From the NCBI GenBank assembly GCA_947034885.2, contig OX344758.2, positions 10,604,501 to 10,668,500 on the forward strand: DNA of 64,000 nucleotides, given 5' to 3'. The position numbers and the translations under genes were made by a program. Positions 1 to 11,329 of this stretch are shown here, in pieces. The notes under the pieces were generated by a model. That model was not told the DNA's origin. It saw nothing but the letters and a program-made list of their open reading frames with translations, and did no database searches. This stretch comes from Thuidium tamariscinum (taxonomy: Eukaryota > Streptophyta > Bryopsida > Hypnales > Thuidiaceae). Positions within the stretch are counted from its first letter, which is position 1, and the number at the start of each line of letters is the position of its first letter.

Positions 1-625
1 TTTGAGATCTAAAAAATTGTACAAAAGATGGGCATTACAGTAATATGCGGGTAATTACCTCAAATCTCCCTGGCATGGGAAAAACAAGATATATATATCC
101 ATTTGCTTTGAGAATGGTTCCAATGGAGAGAAGAAAGTGTTTTCATGATATTCACAATTGAAAGTTTAAACATACAACTATTGATTTGGAGTTATATGCA
201 ATTTCTACATCTAAAAAATAATTGCATTTCAACAATTGCAAGGTGGATTGTGTAATGAATTTAATAGCTTTTCATATGAAGTTAAGTTTTTTAGAAGTGC
301 ATTTTAGTGTACTAGCTAACACACTTTATAGTTGTTTATGTCACCTCCAATCCCCCAAAAAATTTATATGCAAATTTGAGAAACATTGTGGGAAAAAGCA
401 GTATACTAAATATAGAAAATGTACTCTTCTCTTGTTATAATCTCACAACTCCTATGCAATTTTGTACTCAAAATTTGTGTATTTACTAATAAACAAGCTC
501 TTTAAACATCTATGCGGTCAAATTTTGGAAAAAATTCAATTTGCTTCACTAGGAATGACTATAAGCTCATGTACTTTTTTCATAGTCAAAAAACACTTGA
601 AAAGGCTTGGGCATTTAGGGATTAA
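1..625. repeat. End of a TTAA-bounded element cut by the window edge
   Basis: AT-rich DNA with no gene. It closes at 608-625 with a run reading GGGCATTTAGGGATTAA, which matches the right-hand ends of other TTAA-bounded elements here (for example 20646-20663 and 12401-12413). The left end would lie outside the window. The short reading frame at 222-440 has no recognisable domain and is treated as chance. Confidence 0.35.
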
Positions 626-1774
626 AGTGCATTTGCCCTAATTCATTCTAGGATCCTACCTTAAATATTGTGGATTGGCTATATTGTGAATGCACTTTTC
701 CACCTCATTTTTGTCAAATGATCATGTCAATGAATTTATGAGAATTCATTTTTAGTAGTCCATTGTCAAGGGTTTTATACATATTCCAATTCCAAGGTCT
801 TAGCTATGTCTAAAGATACTTCATACACATGGACACCTTAGCCCAATATTCATTTTTCACTTGATCAACTATTTGGTATGCCACACGCTATACATAACTA
901 CTTTTTGAGAACCACCCAAAAAATATGCATACAAAAATACTTATGAAACTTATGAAAATATATAACTTCTCAAAATTAGCCTATCAAAAGTACATATGAT
1001 CCTCCAACTAACTAACAAGTGGCATACACAAATAGAACAAATTATAGTCTGTAACTTCCTAGCCACGTTAGGGCTATTTTGTTTATCCTTTCATCTTCAT
1101 TTTTAGGACTTTGAATAGTGAGCTATACTACTACAAATTGCCACAAGTTCTCATGAGCAACCTATGAGAGTTCAAAGTTTTTAATTGATATAGAAGTTAT
1201 GAAATATTATATATTATTACAAATTAAATATACTAAAAATCAATCTATTGATATTTTGAATTGAGGAGACTTTAACTTTCATCATAGAAGAATGTATGAC
1301 ATATCAATTTTTTTTAAATGCCTTTGGGAGTGATGTTCAATAGAATAGCCACAAATTAGATCTAAAAAGATATTAAGATTGATAAATTTGAAATGACAAA
1401 ATGAAATGTTGAAGAATGAAATTCACCATTTGTATTTTCAAATTTTGTAGAATTGATTCTTTAAGTTTGAAGTGAAAAAATAACCTTTAATTTTTTGTAG
1501 GTTAAATAATGCACAATAAGTCTCTATGCTATGTGTTTAATTAACTTTATATAGTACTAAACAAAGCTTTCTCTATAGGTTAAAATTCATGAATGAATTA
1601 TCAAAACTTTTATGACCATTTATTTTCCATACTCTCTAGATTTGTTAAACAAACAATTTCATGTAATGAGCACCTTCAATTTCTTAAAAAACCCTTCCAT
1701 GATTTTTTTTACCAAAATTCCATCCAAACAAGTGACCTTGTAAAAAAAGTATATACCATATCATCTTAAAACCA
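626..1774. other. AT-rich intergenic DNA, nothing recognised
   Basis: CpG-poor, AT-rich sequence without a credible coding frame, RNA gene or bounded element. Confidence 0.5.
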
Positions 1775-2701
1775 AATAACCCTTGTCAAATTTTTAAGTT
1801 ACTTGACTAAATCTTCACCAAATTCACCAAAACTTTGATTTTAGTACAAGTACCAAATTTTAGGAAAAAATTGAATTTGGACACATGTAACCATAGGATC
1901 GTGTACCATATTATTTAAAAAAGATGTAGAAGTTTTTTTAGAAATTTTCACCATGTGGATTGCAAGATATAAGCATTTGCATTGATAGAAGTCCTTCAAG
2001 CAATGTGAAAAACAATGAAAGTTGTACTTCACAAGGTTACATTTGTAAAAATGTCCATGTTGGTGGTTCTTCTTTAGACTCATTCTTCAAGTCAATTTGG
2101 ATACAAGCTTGAAAATTTTCAAATCATTTAGAATGTACAACAGTAATTTAGGAAAAAAATAGTAAGTAGAAAAAACTACATATTGATTCAAAATACTAAA
2201 TTGCTGATAATTTAGTTGTGGAATTGAAAAACAACAATACCATTGGCTTTAATTTTATAATAAATGATCTAAATCCTAAATTTTTTTTTTCAAAAAGTAT
2301 TGAAAATTGAGTTCAAATAAAGGACTTCAAAGTTTGCTTCAAAGTAGGAAATCTGTAATTGAGCGTAAACTAAAACTTCTCATAACCCTCATCTCATGAA
2401 TCAAATTAGAATGAGTCAAAGCTTACCAAAAATGTATAGATCTTGAAAACTAATTTGAAATTTTTGTTCTTGAAAAAAGAGATTTTTAAAATGTACCCAA
2501 ATTGCCTGAATAAGGAGAAAAAAAATACAAATTATACAATAAATTTTTAACTATGTAGTTAAAAGTCATGATAATTGTTGCAGATGTTCTTCATCTAGAT
2601 GTTGTGTGAAAATTTAAAAATTTAAAAATAAAAACTCCATTCATATTGAGCTACCCAAAATTTCTATATAGCCAAAAAAATAGTTTGGTCCTTTAAGATT
2701 T

Positions 2702-2703
<2 letters not shown>
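1775..2703. repeat. Degenerate copy of the ~0.9 kb TTAA-family repeat
   Basis: The interior is clearly related to copies at 11330-12413, 42646-43365 and 43366-44292. All share, in the same order, a block with 'ACATGTAACCATAGGATC' or close variants, then a 'GATTGCAAGATATAAGCATT' block, a 'CATAAC...CTCAT' block and a right end ending CTTTAAGATTTAA. The left end (AATAACCCTTG) and right end have decayed from TTAACCCC/GGGGTTAA. It abuts an (AT)n tract. No coding capacity is seen. Confidence 0.55.

Positions 2704-2706
<3 letters not shown>

Positions 2707-2773
<67 letters not shown>
2707..2773. repeat. (AT)n microsatellite, 67 bp
   Basis: Uninterrupted alternating AT beginning a few bases after the decayed TTAA end of the preceding repeat. 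It is a likely length-variable and assembly-sensitive site. Confidence 0.95.
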
Positions 2774-2775
<2 letters not shown>

Positions 2776-3220
2776 AACATTATAAACTCAATTTTTACAA
2801 TGAATTTCCATATGAATTACACAATGACAATCCTTCAAGGATAAAGAACTCTACACTAGGGATTTTGAATTTTCAAGCAAACTAAAGTGATTTCATATTT
2901 TGGAATTTTTGCATGAGATATTAAAAATGGGTGTTAGCCATCTATATATGAAGCTTTGTTTTCCATTAGTTTAATAAAAATTTCAAAAGTTAAAGGATTT
3001 TTCAATTTCAATGATAGATCATGGACCTTAAAATACATTGAAAAAAATATTGATCATTTTTATATGGTTGTATAGATTGATACCTACTCAAAATCAATTG
3101 AACCATTTATTTCCAAATAATGGGATCAAATTTTTGAAGGGTTTTTAATTTGGAAGCAATGAAGATAGAAATAACATATAATTTGTTTACTAATAAAAAT
3201 TTCCACATAAAAAAAAATAT

Positions 3221-3223
<3 letters not shown>

Positions 3224-3255
<32 letters not shown>
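3224..3255. repeat. (AT)n microsatellite, ~32 bp
   Basis: Alternating AT run in AT-rich DNA. It generates the repetitive Ile-Tyr stretch of a spurious short frame on the minus strand. Confidence 0.9.
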
Positions 3256-3260
<5 letters not shown>

Positions 3261-3308
3261 TTCTCACCATTGCAATTTAGGATTCTCAATTTTTTGTCAA
3301 AGTTATTA

Positions 3309-3935
3309 GGGTAAATGCATGGTTGAGTGGCTCATTTTTGGCAAAAGTCCAAGTTTAAAAAGTCCTTTTTTGTGAGTAAAATGTTTGACAATGAAATGCT
3401 TGATAGTTTATTCTATAAAAAACAAATCTTTAAAAAAATCTAAAATTACTGAGCTTTTTGAGCGCCCCTAGACCTTAAAAATTATTATACTTTAGAAAAA
3501 ATATATATTAGCTATAAGAAAAAGACTTCATAAAATTCAAGCTTTTAGTAGTCATTTACAAGTCCTTTGCAAACAATCAATACATGTCTACACAACAAGA
3601 TTATGATTTCTTCAAAGTTTAGTAAATTCCCCTTTAGAATTAAAGTCCCTTGTATGAATTTGAATACTTAAGACATCTTTAAAAAGTCCTTGAAAAATAT
3701 GCTGATAGCAAATTTGTCACACTCCTATATTTTCAAAAGTCCACTACACTTTCATGCAATGCTATAAAAAAACATTCAACAACAAAGTCATATTTATCAT
3801 GAAGTTTAAGACCCTAAAATGAATTTTTTTTCTTTTCTAATTTTTAAAGCATATCCTACACGCATTTGAAAATTGGTTGAGTGCAGTTTTTGCCATTGTG
3901 ACACAATTTTGAGCCCGTGAACCATGCATTCACCC
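3309..3935. mobile_element. Non-autonomous TIR element with ATTA flanks
   Basis: The left end reads GGGTAAATGCATGGTTGAG and the right end, reverse complemented, reads GGGTGAATGCATGGTTCAC. Similarity continues inward to a shared GGCAAAA block about 40-50 bases in. The four bases ATTA flank both ends (3305-3308 and 3936-3939), consistent with a target duplication. The interior of about 0.6 kb is AT-rich and has no transposase. The superfamily is not clear. Confidence 0.6.
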
Positions 3936-4580
3936 ATTAGCATCCTTTTTTTCTTTCATCAAGTACCACATTTTGCTTTAGTTTATTTCAAAAGATAAAT
4001 ATGAAAGTTTTTTTGGTAGAATATTTTTACATAGATTGACAATATTTTGATTTCAATATCATTTTGAAATAAGCCAAGTATTCAATTATTAAAATGCAAA
4101 GGACCGACTTCTAATTTACATTTAGTATATAAAAAATATACCATAAAATTTGAATGTGTTGTAAGACTAAGCTTGAAGATATAGAGCTTTGAAAATCATT
4201 ATATAGTAATCATTTGTCTACAAGTGCTAATACTTTGATGTAAAGAAGATTCAATTTTCTTTCTATATTTGGATGCTTATTATAAAGTCCACCTAGAAAT
4301 TGCCATTTATATCCACACCAAAAAATTGTAAGAAAATATAATATAGAGATGAAATTTAATATAGGAAAATATTGAGTCATTTCAAAATATAAATTTAATA
4401 AAAAGTCAAATATTTAAAAATATATATACTTGATGATTTCTCTCCACATGTTTTTCTTAAAGAATTAAAAGCTAAAATTCTATTTTACATTTATCACCAT
4501 TATTTTTTGGAATTTTGGAGTGTAGTGAGCCAATATGACTATACATTGTTTTTTACAAAATACCTCAACTCATGCTTCAA

Positions 4581-4809
4581 TTAACCCTTAAGCATCTCAA
4601 TCCTTCTTTGAATTTTTGTTCATTTTCGCTTATAACTTTGTACAGATATATCATTTACTAGATTTTAATGAATTTGGTCATTAAGGAAGGTTGTCTTTTC
4701 TAGATGCAAGTATTACATTTGATAAATGAGAAGTTAATTGGATGAAATAGTGCCTTGAAGCCCTCTGGTCATTGTCCAGAATATGGACGTCGGAGCACTT
4801 CAGGGTTAA
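4581..4809. mobile_element. Short TTAA-bounded TIR element
   Basis: Begins TTAACCCTTAAGCATCTC. It ends so that the reverse complement reads TTAACCCTGAAGTGCTCC. At 229 bp it is one of the shortest members of the TTAA family in this window. There is no coding capacity. Confidence 0.5.
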
Positions 4810-5001
4810 ACTTTATAAAATTAATATTCCTTCTAAATTTCAATTTCTTTTTATAAACACTATTATGATCTATTTTATTAAAAACTTTACAGAAATAAGG
4901 TCACAAATTTATTGGGTAATGATGAATATTTGAAAATTCTAGAATAAAATAGTGCATGGCAATATGAAAGCTATAGTACTAGTTATAGCATGTGAATGCT
5001 T

Positions 5002-5889
5002 TTAACCCTTTAGTGCCCGTGGTTGATTTGGAGGGCGAGTGTAGTTCTTCAAGAAAGTGAATTTTGTGGCCACTCTAAGGATGTAATCTTAGATCAAACC
5101 ATATAATGTATTTCCATAAGGGAGATTCGTCAACCTAACAAAAAATCAAACTCATCCAACAATACAAATTGCTATAAATAAGATAAAAGGTTCATAAATC
5201 AACCTTTTAAGGGCTAGAATTGAATTTTGCGGAGGTGGAACATCTTTAAATATTTTTTAGTAAATTTTTCTTGAGAGGTAAGTAGAATATGCATCTAACC
5301 CAAGTCGTTTCATATTTTTTGAAGCTTTTTGAAATTAGTTACAACTTTTTGAAATTCACAAAAAATGGTCATCTGTGGTCATCAAAAGCAATACCCTTCT
5401 AAAATGTGCAGATTTGGTACATTGAAGAAAGAAAAATATACCTCTACATCATGTTTGCTTTTAGAGCCTTGTTGGAATTAGAAATTGTTTTGTTTCATAC
5501 TCAAAAATCAATGACTTGAATGACCCTTTAGAATTTGTACTACATAAATTTCAATGCATAAGTTTACTTTGGGAATTCATGAGAGTAAAAAGCAACACTT
5601 ATGCCTTGTCAAAACATCAAGATACAAAAAAATCTCACAAATTGATTGATATTTTTTCATATTTTTGTTGAATACTTCCCATTTGAAGGTTCAGGCCATT
5701 TGAGTTTGCAACCTCATAGCTAATGCATTAGTGCTCGAATTCACTTGAAATTAGTTTGTTTGAAGCGCATGAAGACACTCTAGTTGCGTTGCTCTTTGAT
5801 ATTTTTGTGATCAAATGTATTTTAAACAATATTAGACCAAAAGTGCAAAAATCAACCCAGAAGTGGTCAATCGGGCACTAAAGGGTTAA
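5002..5889. mobile_element. TTAA-bounded TIR element, 888 bp
   Basis: An 18-base perfect terminal inverted repeat, TTAACCCTTTAGTGCCCG, begins at 5002 and is mirrored at 5872-5889. The interior contains a block around 5285-5350 ('CATCTAACCCAAGTCGTTTC') shared with 18533-18853 and with the DNA split by the insertion at 20709-21108. No transposase frame is present. The TTAA may be either a duplicated target or part of the TIR. Confidence 0.65.
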
Positions 5890-6548
5890 TAGCAAATTGT
5901 TTCTCCAAATTGTTGTTTACAAATACATCTTTACAAAAATTCAAATTTTGAAATGAATCAATGCATTTCTAGTGGTGTTATTTTGGGAGTGTTGTCGCAT
6001 TTATAGGCGTACACTACATACAAATTTAAATTGTTGTTGAAGTAGAGGGTTTTTTAGGTAGTCTAATCCATCCATATGGAGTGAACTCTACCTTTTTCTT
6101 ACCTCTAGTAAGCAATAATTTGGCATTAGTTTGGTTATTTCTATACTTGAAGACATTTTGAGACTTTAGTTTGTATTTAAAGTTATTTAAATGAAAGGTG
6201 AAGTTTGCTCTACCTTTCTTTTGGGGTTTTTAAAGGATTAAAAGTCCACGTACAGGATAAGGATGGGATTATGGGAGAAAAGAGAAGGTCAATAGATGAA
6301 TTTAAGTCCATGTGGCATTTTAAAGGCTAAAATCCACTTGCTTAGGTAGATGGTATAGAAGATGAGGTGGCAGATGAGGTAGAAAGTCTTTTGTACCTTT
6401 CTCTTGGTTAGCTAGTGAGAATTGGGACTTTGAAGAGTCATTACATATTGTACATGGGGAATTTTACAATGAAATTTGTGGGGTTGTTCATTTTATTTTA
6501 TTTATTTCAAAACATTATCACTCACTTCATTTAGAATTTCTATACAAA
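5890..6548. other. AT-rich intergenic DNA, nothing recognised
   Basis: No gene or bounded element seen. It leads into the tandem array that follows. Confidence 0.45.
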
Positions 6549-7082
6549 AGTTATGCTTGAGGAAATGAAAGAGACAAGATTGCCATAGAGAATGAGGACT
6601 AAATTTTTAAGGGCTTCTAACTATATGGTGAGGAAGTATTTTCTTGTGAGATTTGATGAGGTTGTGTATTGAATTGTTAAATTTTCAAAAGAATATCATT
6701 AATTAAATTTGAAGTTAGGGTCAAAAAGTTATGAGCTTAGGAGTGAAGTAATGAGGAGTTACTTTTGATTTGAAGTGAAAAAACTTTGAAGGGCTGTATA
6801 AGTTGGAAAATATCTTAGTTTGAGTTGAGATTTGAAGAATTTGTAGATGTTTATGTTAACTTTATAAAGAGACATCATACAATTAGTTTGGAGTTATTTG
6901 AGAGAGTTATGGGCTTGAAAATAGAATAGTGATGAGCTACTTTTGCATTGGAGAGACAGAACTTTGAGCAGCTGTAGAAATTCGACAATATCTTAGTTTC
7001 AATTAAAATTTAAAGGATTTGTAAGAGTTTGTGTTATCTTTTCAAAAAGACAATACACTCTTCATTTGGAGTTTTAGAACAT
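6549..7082. repeat. Tandem array, three diverged ~178 bp units
   Basis: The anchor AGTTATG recurs at 6549, 6727 and 6905, exactly 178 bases apart each time. A second anchor, TTTGGAGTT, recurs at 6888 and 7065 (177 apart). Between anchors the units share blocks such as 'AATGAGGAGTTACTTTTG'/'TGATGAGCTACTTTTG' and 'ATATCTTAGTTT'. The units are strongly diverged, so the array is old. The period is not a multiple of three and no protein repeat is implied. Confidence 0.6.
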
Positions 7083-7380
7083 CTATAGAACTCTTATTAA
7101 TGTTGGATACTTCTTTAATAAGAATTTATGAAGTTTGTAAATGATTTCAACTATTTTTGTTCAAACATGTGCTATTTCACTTAGCCCAAGTGAGACATTA
7201 TGGAATTATATGGTCACGAGATATTTTATATGGCTTAAATGCCATCTTACGGGGGTTTTATGAGCATTTATGAGCATCTATATTTACAAAAGTGCTTAAA
7301 ATATGGGATCCTTCATTTTCTAGATCAAGTTTAGTTGCAGCTAGATTCCTTGCATTTATTCAAGGCAAACCTCTCTACCC
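7083..7380. other. AT-rich intergenic DNA, nothing recognised
   Basis: Spacer between the tandem array and the TIR element starting near 7381. Nothing is supported in it. Confidence 0.4.
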
Positions 7381-7834
7381 AACATCATGTGAGTATGAGC
7401 ATGTGAGCATAGAATAGGGACTTTGTGAATGTAGAGCTTAGAAATTTGAAAAAACATTAGAAAACTTATATATATATTTATAAAAATAGATTCCATTTTA
7501 AAATTTGAATCAGAATTTACTATTTAAAAAAAACTAGTACTTACTACCGTGAACCTATTACCATGGTTATGTTGAATTAGGATGAAAATTTTAATTTTCA
7601 ATCTTACTTACAAATATACATTATGAAGATGAAGAAAGGTACCAATAATTTTTTTATTGATGTATTGTCACTGAAGTTGTTTGAATTTTAGAAAAGAAAT
7701 TGTTGACAAGGATCTCTACTACACTAAATTTTATTTTGGTTGATCATTGTCTTGTAGCATTATCAAGAGCATCATAAGTCCTTTTAAGGTCAATAAGAGG
7801 GTATCAATTATTCCCTTTTCATTTGCAAGTCAGT

Positions 7835-8645
7835 TGTTGCGACCCAACTGACACCTTATAGTACCAAAAAGCTCAGTGGATTCACTATAACCTACTTATA
7901 GCATCACTTTGGTAACCAACTAACTAAAATTGCACATGCCAAGTACACATAGCATTAGTCCACACTTTCAATTCATCCTACTAAGTTCCAGTCACTGAGA
8001 CTACTAGCATGCATTCCCTTTGTGATGCCAAGTACACATAGCATTAGTCCGCATTTTCAATTCATCCTACTGAGTTCCAGTTACTAAGACTACTAACATG
8101 CATTCCCTTTGTGACACCAAGCACATTACATGGTGATGTCAGGCGGAAATCCTATTTCATTGTGCAAGGACCCGTGGTAATACTACTTACCATGGTCCTA
8201 AGTGCCCTTAAGTGTCATCCCACTCTATACTAGCCCTTTTGGTATTTGTTACTTTCCCTCCAATGCTAACCGGGACCCATCACCAACTTGGGTTACTACA
8301 AGAAAAGCCTAGTAAAGAGCAAGACTCTACCCAACTGATGCTATGAGACACCCAAACTAGTGTCTCATATTGCTTTGGAGTAGTAGTGAAGTTGCATTAC
8401 GAACCTTGAGTCACTAAGACTCACCAAGGCTCCAAGAGGGAGAGAGGAGAGAGAGACCAACCCCTCCTACAATACTCTCTGTGGTCTTGGGCAAACCTCC
8501 TCTTATATGGTGAAAGAATATTCCAAACACCTTTCGGTTTTGGAAGACCACTCATTCCTCCCATCTTCATCTATTGCAAGGCTTGGGAGGTCACCTTTTA
8601 CTCACCAAGGCACTTTGGACACCCCAAAGAAATAGAGGCTTCACA
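7835..8645 (+). mobile_element. Probable solo LTR inserted in the TIR element
   Basis: This block is absent from the related copy at 52032-53380, where the flanks run together. It starts TGTTGCGACCCAACTGACAC and can be closed with CA, the usual LTR termini. It is GC-richer than its surroundings. Candidate 5-base flanks are TCAGT and TTGGT, which differ by two transitions and would fit an old duplication. No internal retrotransposon domains, primer-binding site or second LTR are seen, so 'solo LTR' is inference. Confidence 0.4.
7936..8113 (+). repeat. Tandem duplication, 2 x 89 bp
   Basis: The segment starting ATGCCAAGTACACATAG at 7936 is repeated in tandem from 8025 with only a few substitutions. 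A third, short partial unit ('ACACCAAGCAC') may follow at about 8114. It lies inside the probable solo LTR. Confidence 0.85.
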
Positions 8646-9528
8646 TTGGTGGACTTGTTTAGATTTTGGAAAAAAAATTGTTCATAGGATTCATTCATTA
8701 TGTATAAAAAGAGCTTAGATGCACCAAATTTCGTTTTATCCATGATTATCTTGTGGTAGCATGGGTCTTCTCGGAGGCCAATGCAAGTACCTACACTTTT
8801 GTCTTAATATATTAGTAATCGATCTTGTTAAGATTTTAGAAGAAAATATTTGGTTGATAAGGATTAATTTTGTAATGAATGAACTTAGTTACACAAAATT
8901 ATTAATTGGTTGATCATTATCCTAATATCCTCTAGTCAAACCCATTAGGGGATTTACCTCTTCTTTTTTGATTTAATGGTTGTTTAATTGATCATTTCTT
9001 TCTTGTTTCTTGGTACTTCTCAATGCCAAGAAGAAGATTGAGCATTTTTCATTTTAATATGATACTTATTAGGCTTTGCTAAATTTTTGTGATCACTCCC
9101 CTTTTTCTTGTTTCTTAGTACCTCTTACTGTTGAGGACAGTCTTGTGGTTACAAAAAAGTTAAAAAATTAAAAAAATAATAAAAATAAAAACTTGGTGTA
9201 GCTATAGGATTTACCTTGATGCTAAGAAATACTTAGAAATAAGAAAGAGGAGAGTGATCATTAAAATCTAAATCTGAATGGAATAACCTCATTTGATTCC
9301 AAAATAATCATAATTAGTTACCAAATTTTTTTCATCTAACAATCCTAGCAAGGTACTATAAATGGCATAACAAGGTTGTTCAAGGGACTACAATAGGTTC
9401 ACAATAATGGGCACTAAAATTTACTAAAGTTAATAAAATTTGGCTAAAAATGTTAAATGGAATCTTAAAGGAAATTGTATATTCACAAGCTCACAAGCTC
9501 ATGTTCGCATGCTCATAGAATAGCAACC

Positions 9529-10552
9529 TTGACATTCAATACAATAAGGCAATATGTGAAATTAAGAAATTCCTTTTTTCCAAAAAATTGAAGATGCTTC
9601 TTCCCTACTAATGTTGGGATAACACACAACTAATAGCAAGAATAAACGATCCCCCTTGGGCTACTTCCACCAACTATACACATACAATAAAATCATGTCT
9701 AGATATATTGTGTATGTGCAACACACCATACCTAAATATACCATCTACAATCCCTTCAAAAAATCATAATATACAATTTTTAAAATTCATATACTAAAAT
9801 TATTGCTTCTCTCAAAGACGTATATTCAAAATTCAATAAATATCAACCACTCCTTGTTGCGTCCTTTGATGACACTTACTTCTTTAAGATAGCTAATGTG
9901 TTTATGTGGCACTTCTTTTAGTCATACCAAAGGCCATGCTCTCCTAATACTATACATGTCATATACTAATAAAGTTAAGTTCTAACACTAATGTCACATT
10001 CTCATTTTTTTTTATCCCAATCACCTAATTTCTAGAAAACACTAGGTATGTCATTTGATGACATGGGGTGGAACTTCCACTAATAACCAAATACTTGATG
10101 GTAGCAATATTCACCATTATTGTTGCTTTCCTTTGAATGGTACCTAACTCCCCATCATGCCTAGGCAACCTAACTTTTGCATTTTTTAGTCAAGATTCAA
10201 TGTCACAACCTAGTATGGAATAAGACACCATCCAACTAGTGAAAAAAATGACCAAGTATACTCCATGGTATGATAAAGGTGGTAATGAGGCTTCATTACT
10301 AATTTCTTTTAGGATCTTAGAGTTATAGAATTTTTGTCTCTTTAGCTTCTCTAAGGATATGCAACATGACCTATTTTGGTAAACAATTTATCCCATAACC
10401 GCCATTCCTATGTCCCATAGCTTAGGTTTGTTGCTAGGAAACTACTAACTTTGATGTGTCATATCTTTTTATTCACAATTTAGATCCTTACATTCTTTGA
10501 CCTGTAGATGTGTACTCTCACTATCTATCATAAATTGCCTATGACTATCTGG
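9529..10552. other. AT-rich intergenic DNA, nothing recognised
   Basis: No gene, RNA or bounded element could be supported. Short frames here are not protein-like. Confidence 0.45.
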
Positions 10553-10860
10553 TGGGTTTCTTCCCTCCCTCCCTTTCAAAAAATTGGGAGCCATCCGATG
10601 TATTTAAAAAAAATCCCACCTTCAAGAAAAATCAATAGTCGTTGGATTGATACAAAATACGTATATATATACATATATGATATGGAAATATGAATACAAA
10701 AATATATATATATATGGTAGTTCAAATACGGATACAATATATAAGATATGGCATACTATATGTATATGAGATATGACATACAACATACAAGATTTGTCCC
10801 ATATTGATTGCATTGATCCACCCTCTCAAAATTATAAGAAGGGGTGGGGGTGGATTTAAA
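10553..10860. repeat. Repeat with pyrimidine/purine-rich ends, related to 40925-41222
   Basis: A CT-rich left end (CCCTCCCTCCCTTTC) followed by a CAAAAAATT block, a central section of repeated ATATGG/GATATG words and a GGGGTGGGGGTGG right end. The repeat at 40925-41222 has the same layout: a CCCCCTTCCTC left end, a CAAAAAATT block, ATATGGATATGG words, the phrase 'TTGTCCCATA' and a GGGGGAGGGGAGGG right end. The shared order suggests one dispersed element family. Ends are imprecise. Confidence 0.4.
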
Positions 10861-11329
10861 AAATTAAAAATAAATTTTTTTTTTACTTCATGGTGCATAG
10901 TTTTACACTATGCACCATCAAGAAGCATTATATGCCTATATACTCTCACTAAATTTTCAAATATGTACATCACATTACTTATTTAATCCCAGATAGGATG
11001 CTATGGTGGCTTGTCTTCTCAAGTTTCTTCATTTCTATTCATCTAGTTTCTTGCCAAGCTTAGAAAAGTCACCCCAAAGTTTCCCTTGCTTGCAAAGGTG
11101 TCATAGGTGCACTTTATATTAAGAGTTGTAACACTCCTTCAAAACATTACCACTTATGGTTGGAATGCAAAACCACTAAATAGTGAATACAATTTGCACA
11201 TGTGACACCACTCATATTCCATCTAGTTCTAAGCTACAAGAAGAATTCAAAGTTCAAAAATAGACAAAAAGAACATATTACTATCAAATATGTCACATGC
11301 ATCCTTCACAAAAGGAAACCACAAAATAC
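10861..11329. other. AT-rich intergenic DNA, nothing recognised
   Basis: Nothing beyond a short local hairpin around 'GGTGCATAG...CTATGCACC' (10892-10918). Confidence 0.4.

Larger units (their letters stand above)
7381..9528 (+). mobile_element. Larger TIR element, first of an inverted pair
   Basis: It aligns over most of its length with the reverse complement of 52032-53380. Matching blocks occur in mirrored order: the GAGCATGTGAGCATAGAATAG terminal block, a 'CCTATTACCATGG' block, a 'GGGTATCAATTATTCCC' block, and a right end whose reverse complement begins GGTTGCTATTCTATGAGC. The size difference is mainly explained by an ~0.8 kb insertion at 7835-8645. No transposase frame is visible, and the superfamily is not identified. 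Confidence 0.55.

Noticed and set aside
8290..8312. Possible CACTA end (ACTACAAGAAAAGCC) within the LTR-like block
   Set aside because: No mirrored partner was found nearby, so it is not supported as an element terminus.
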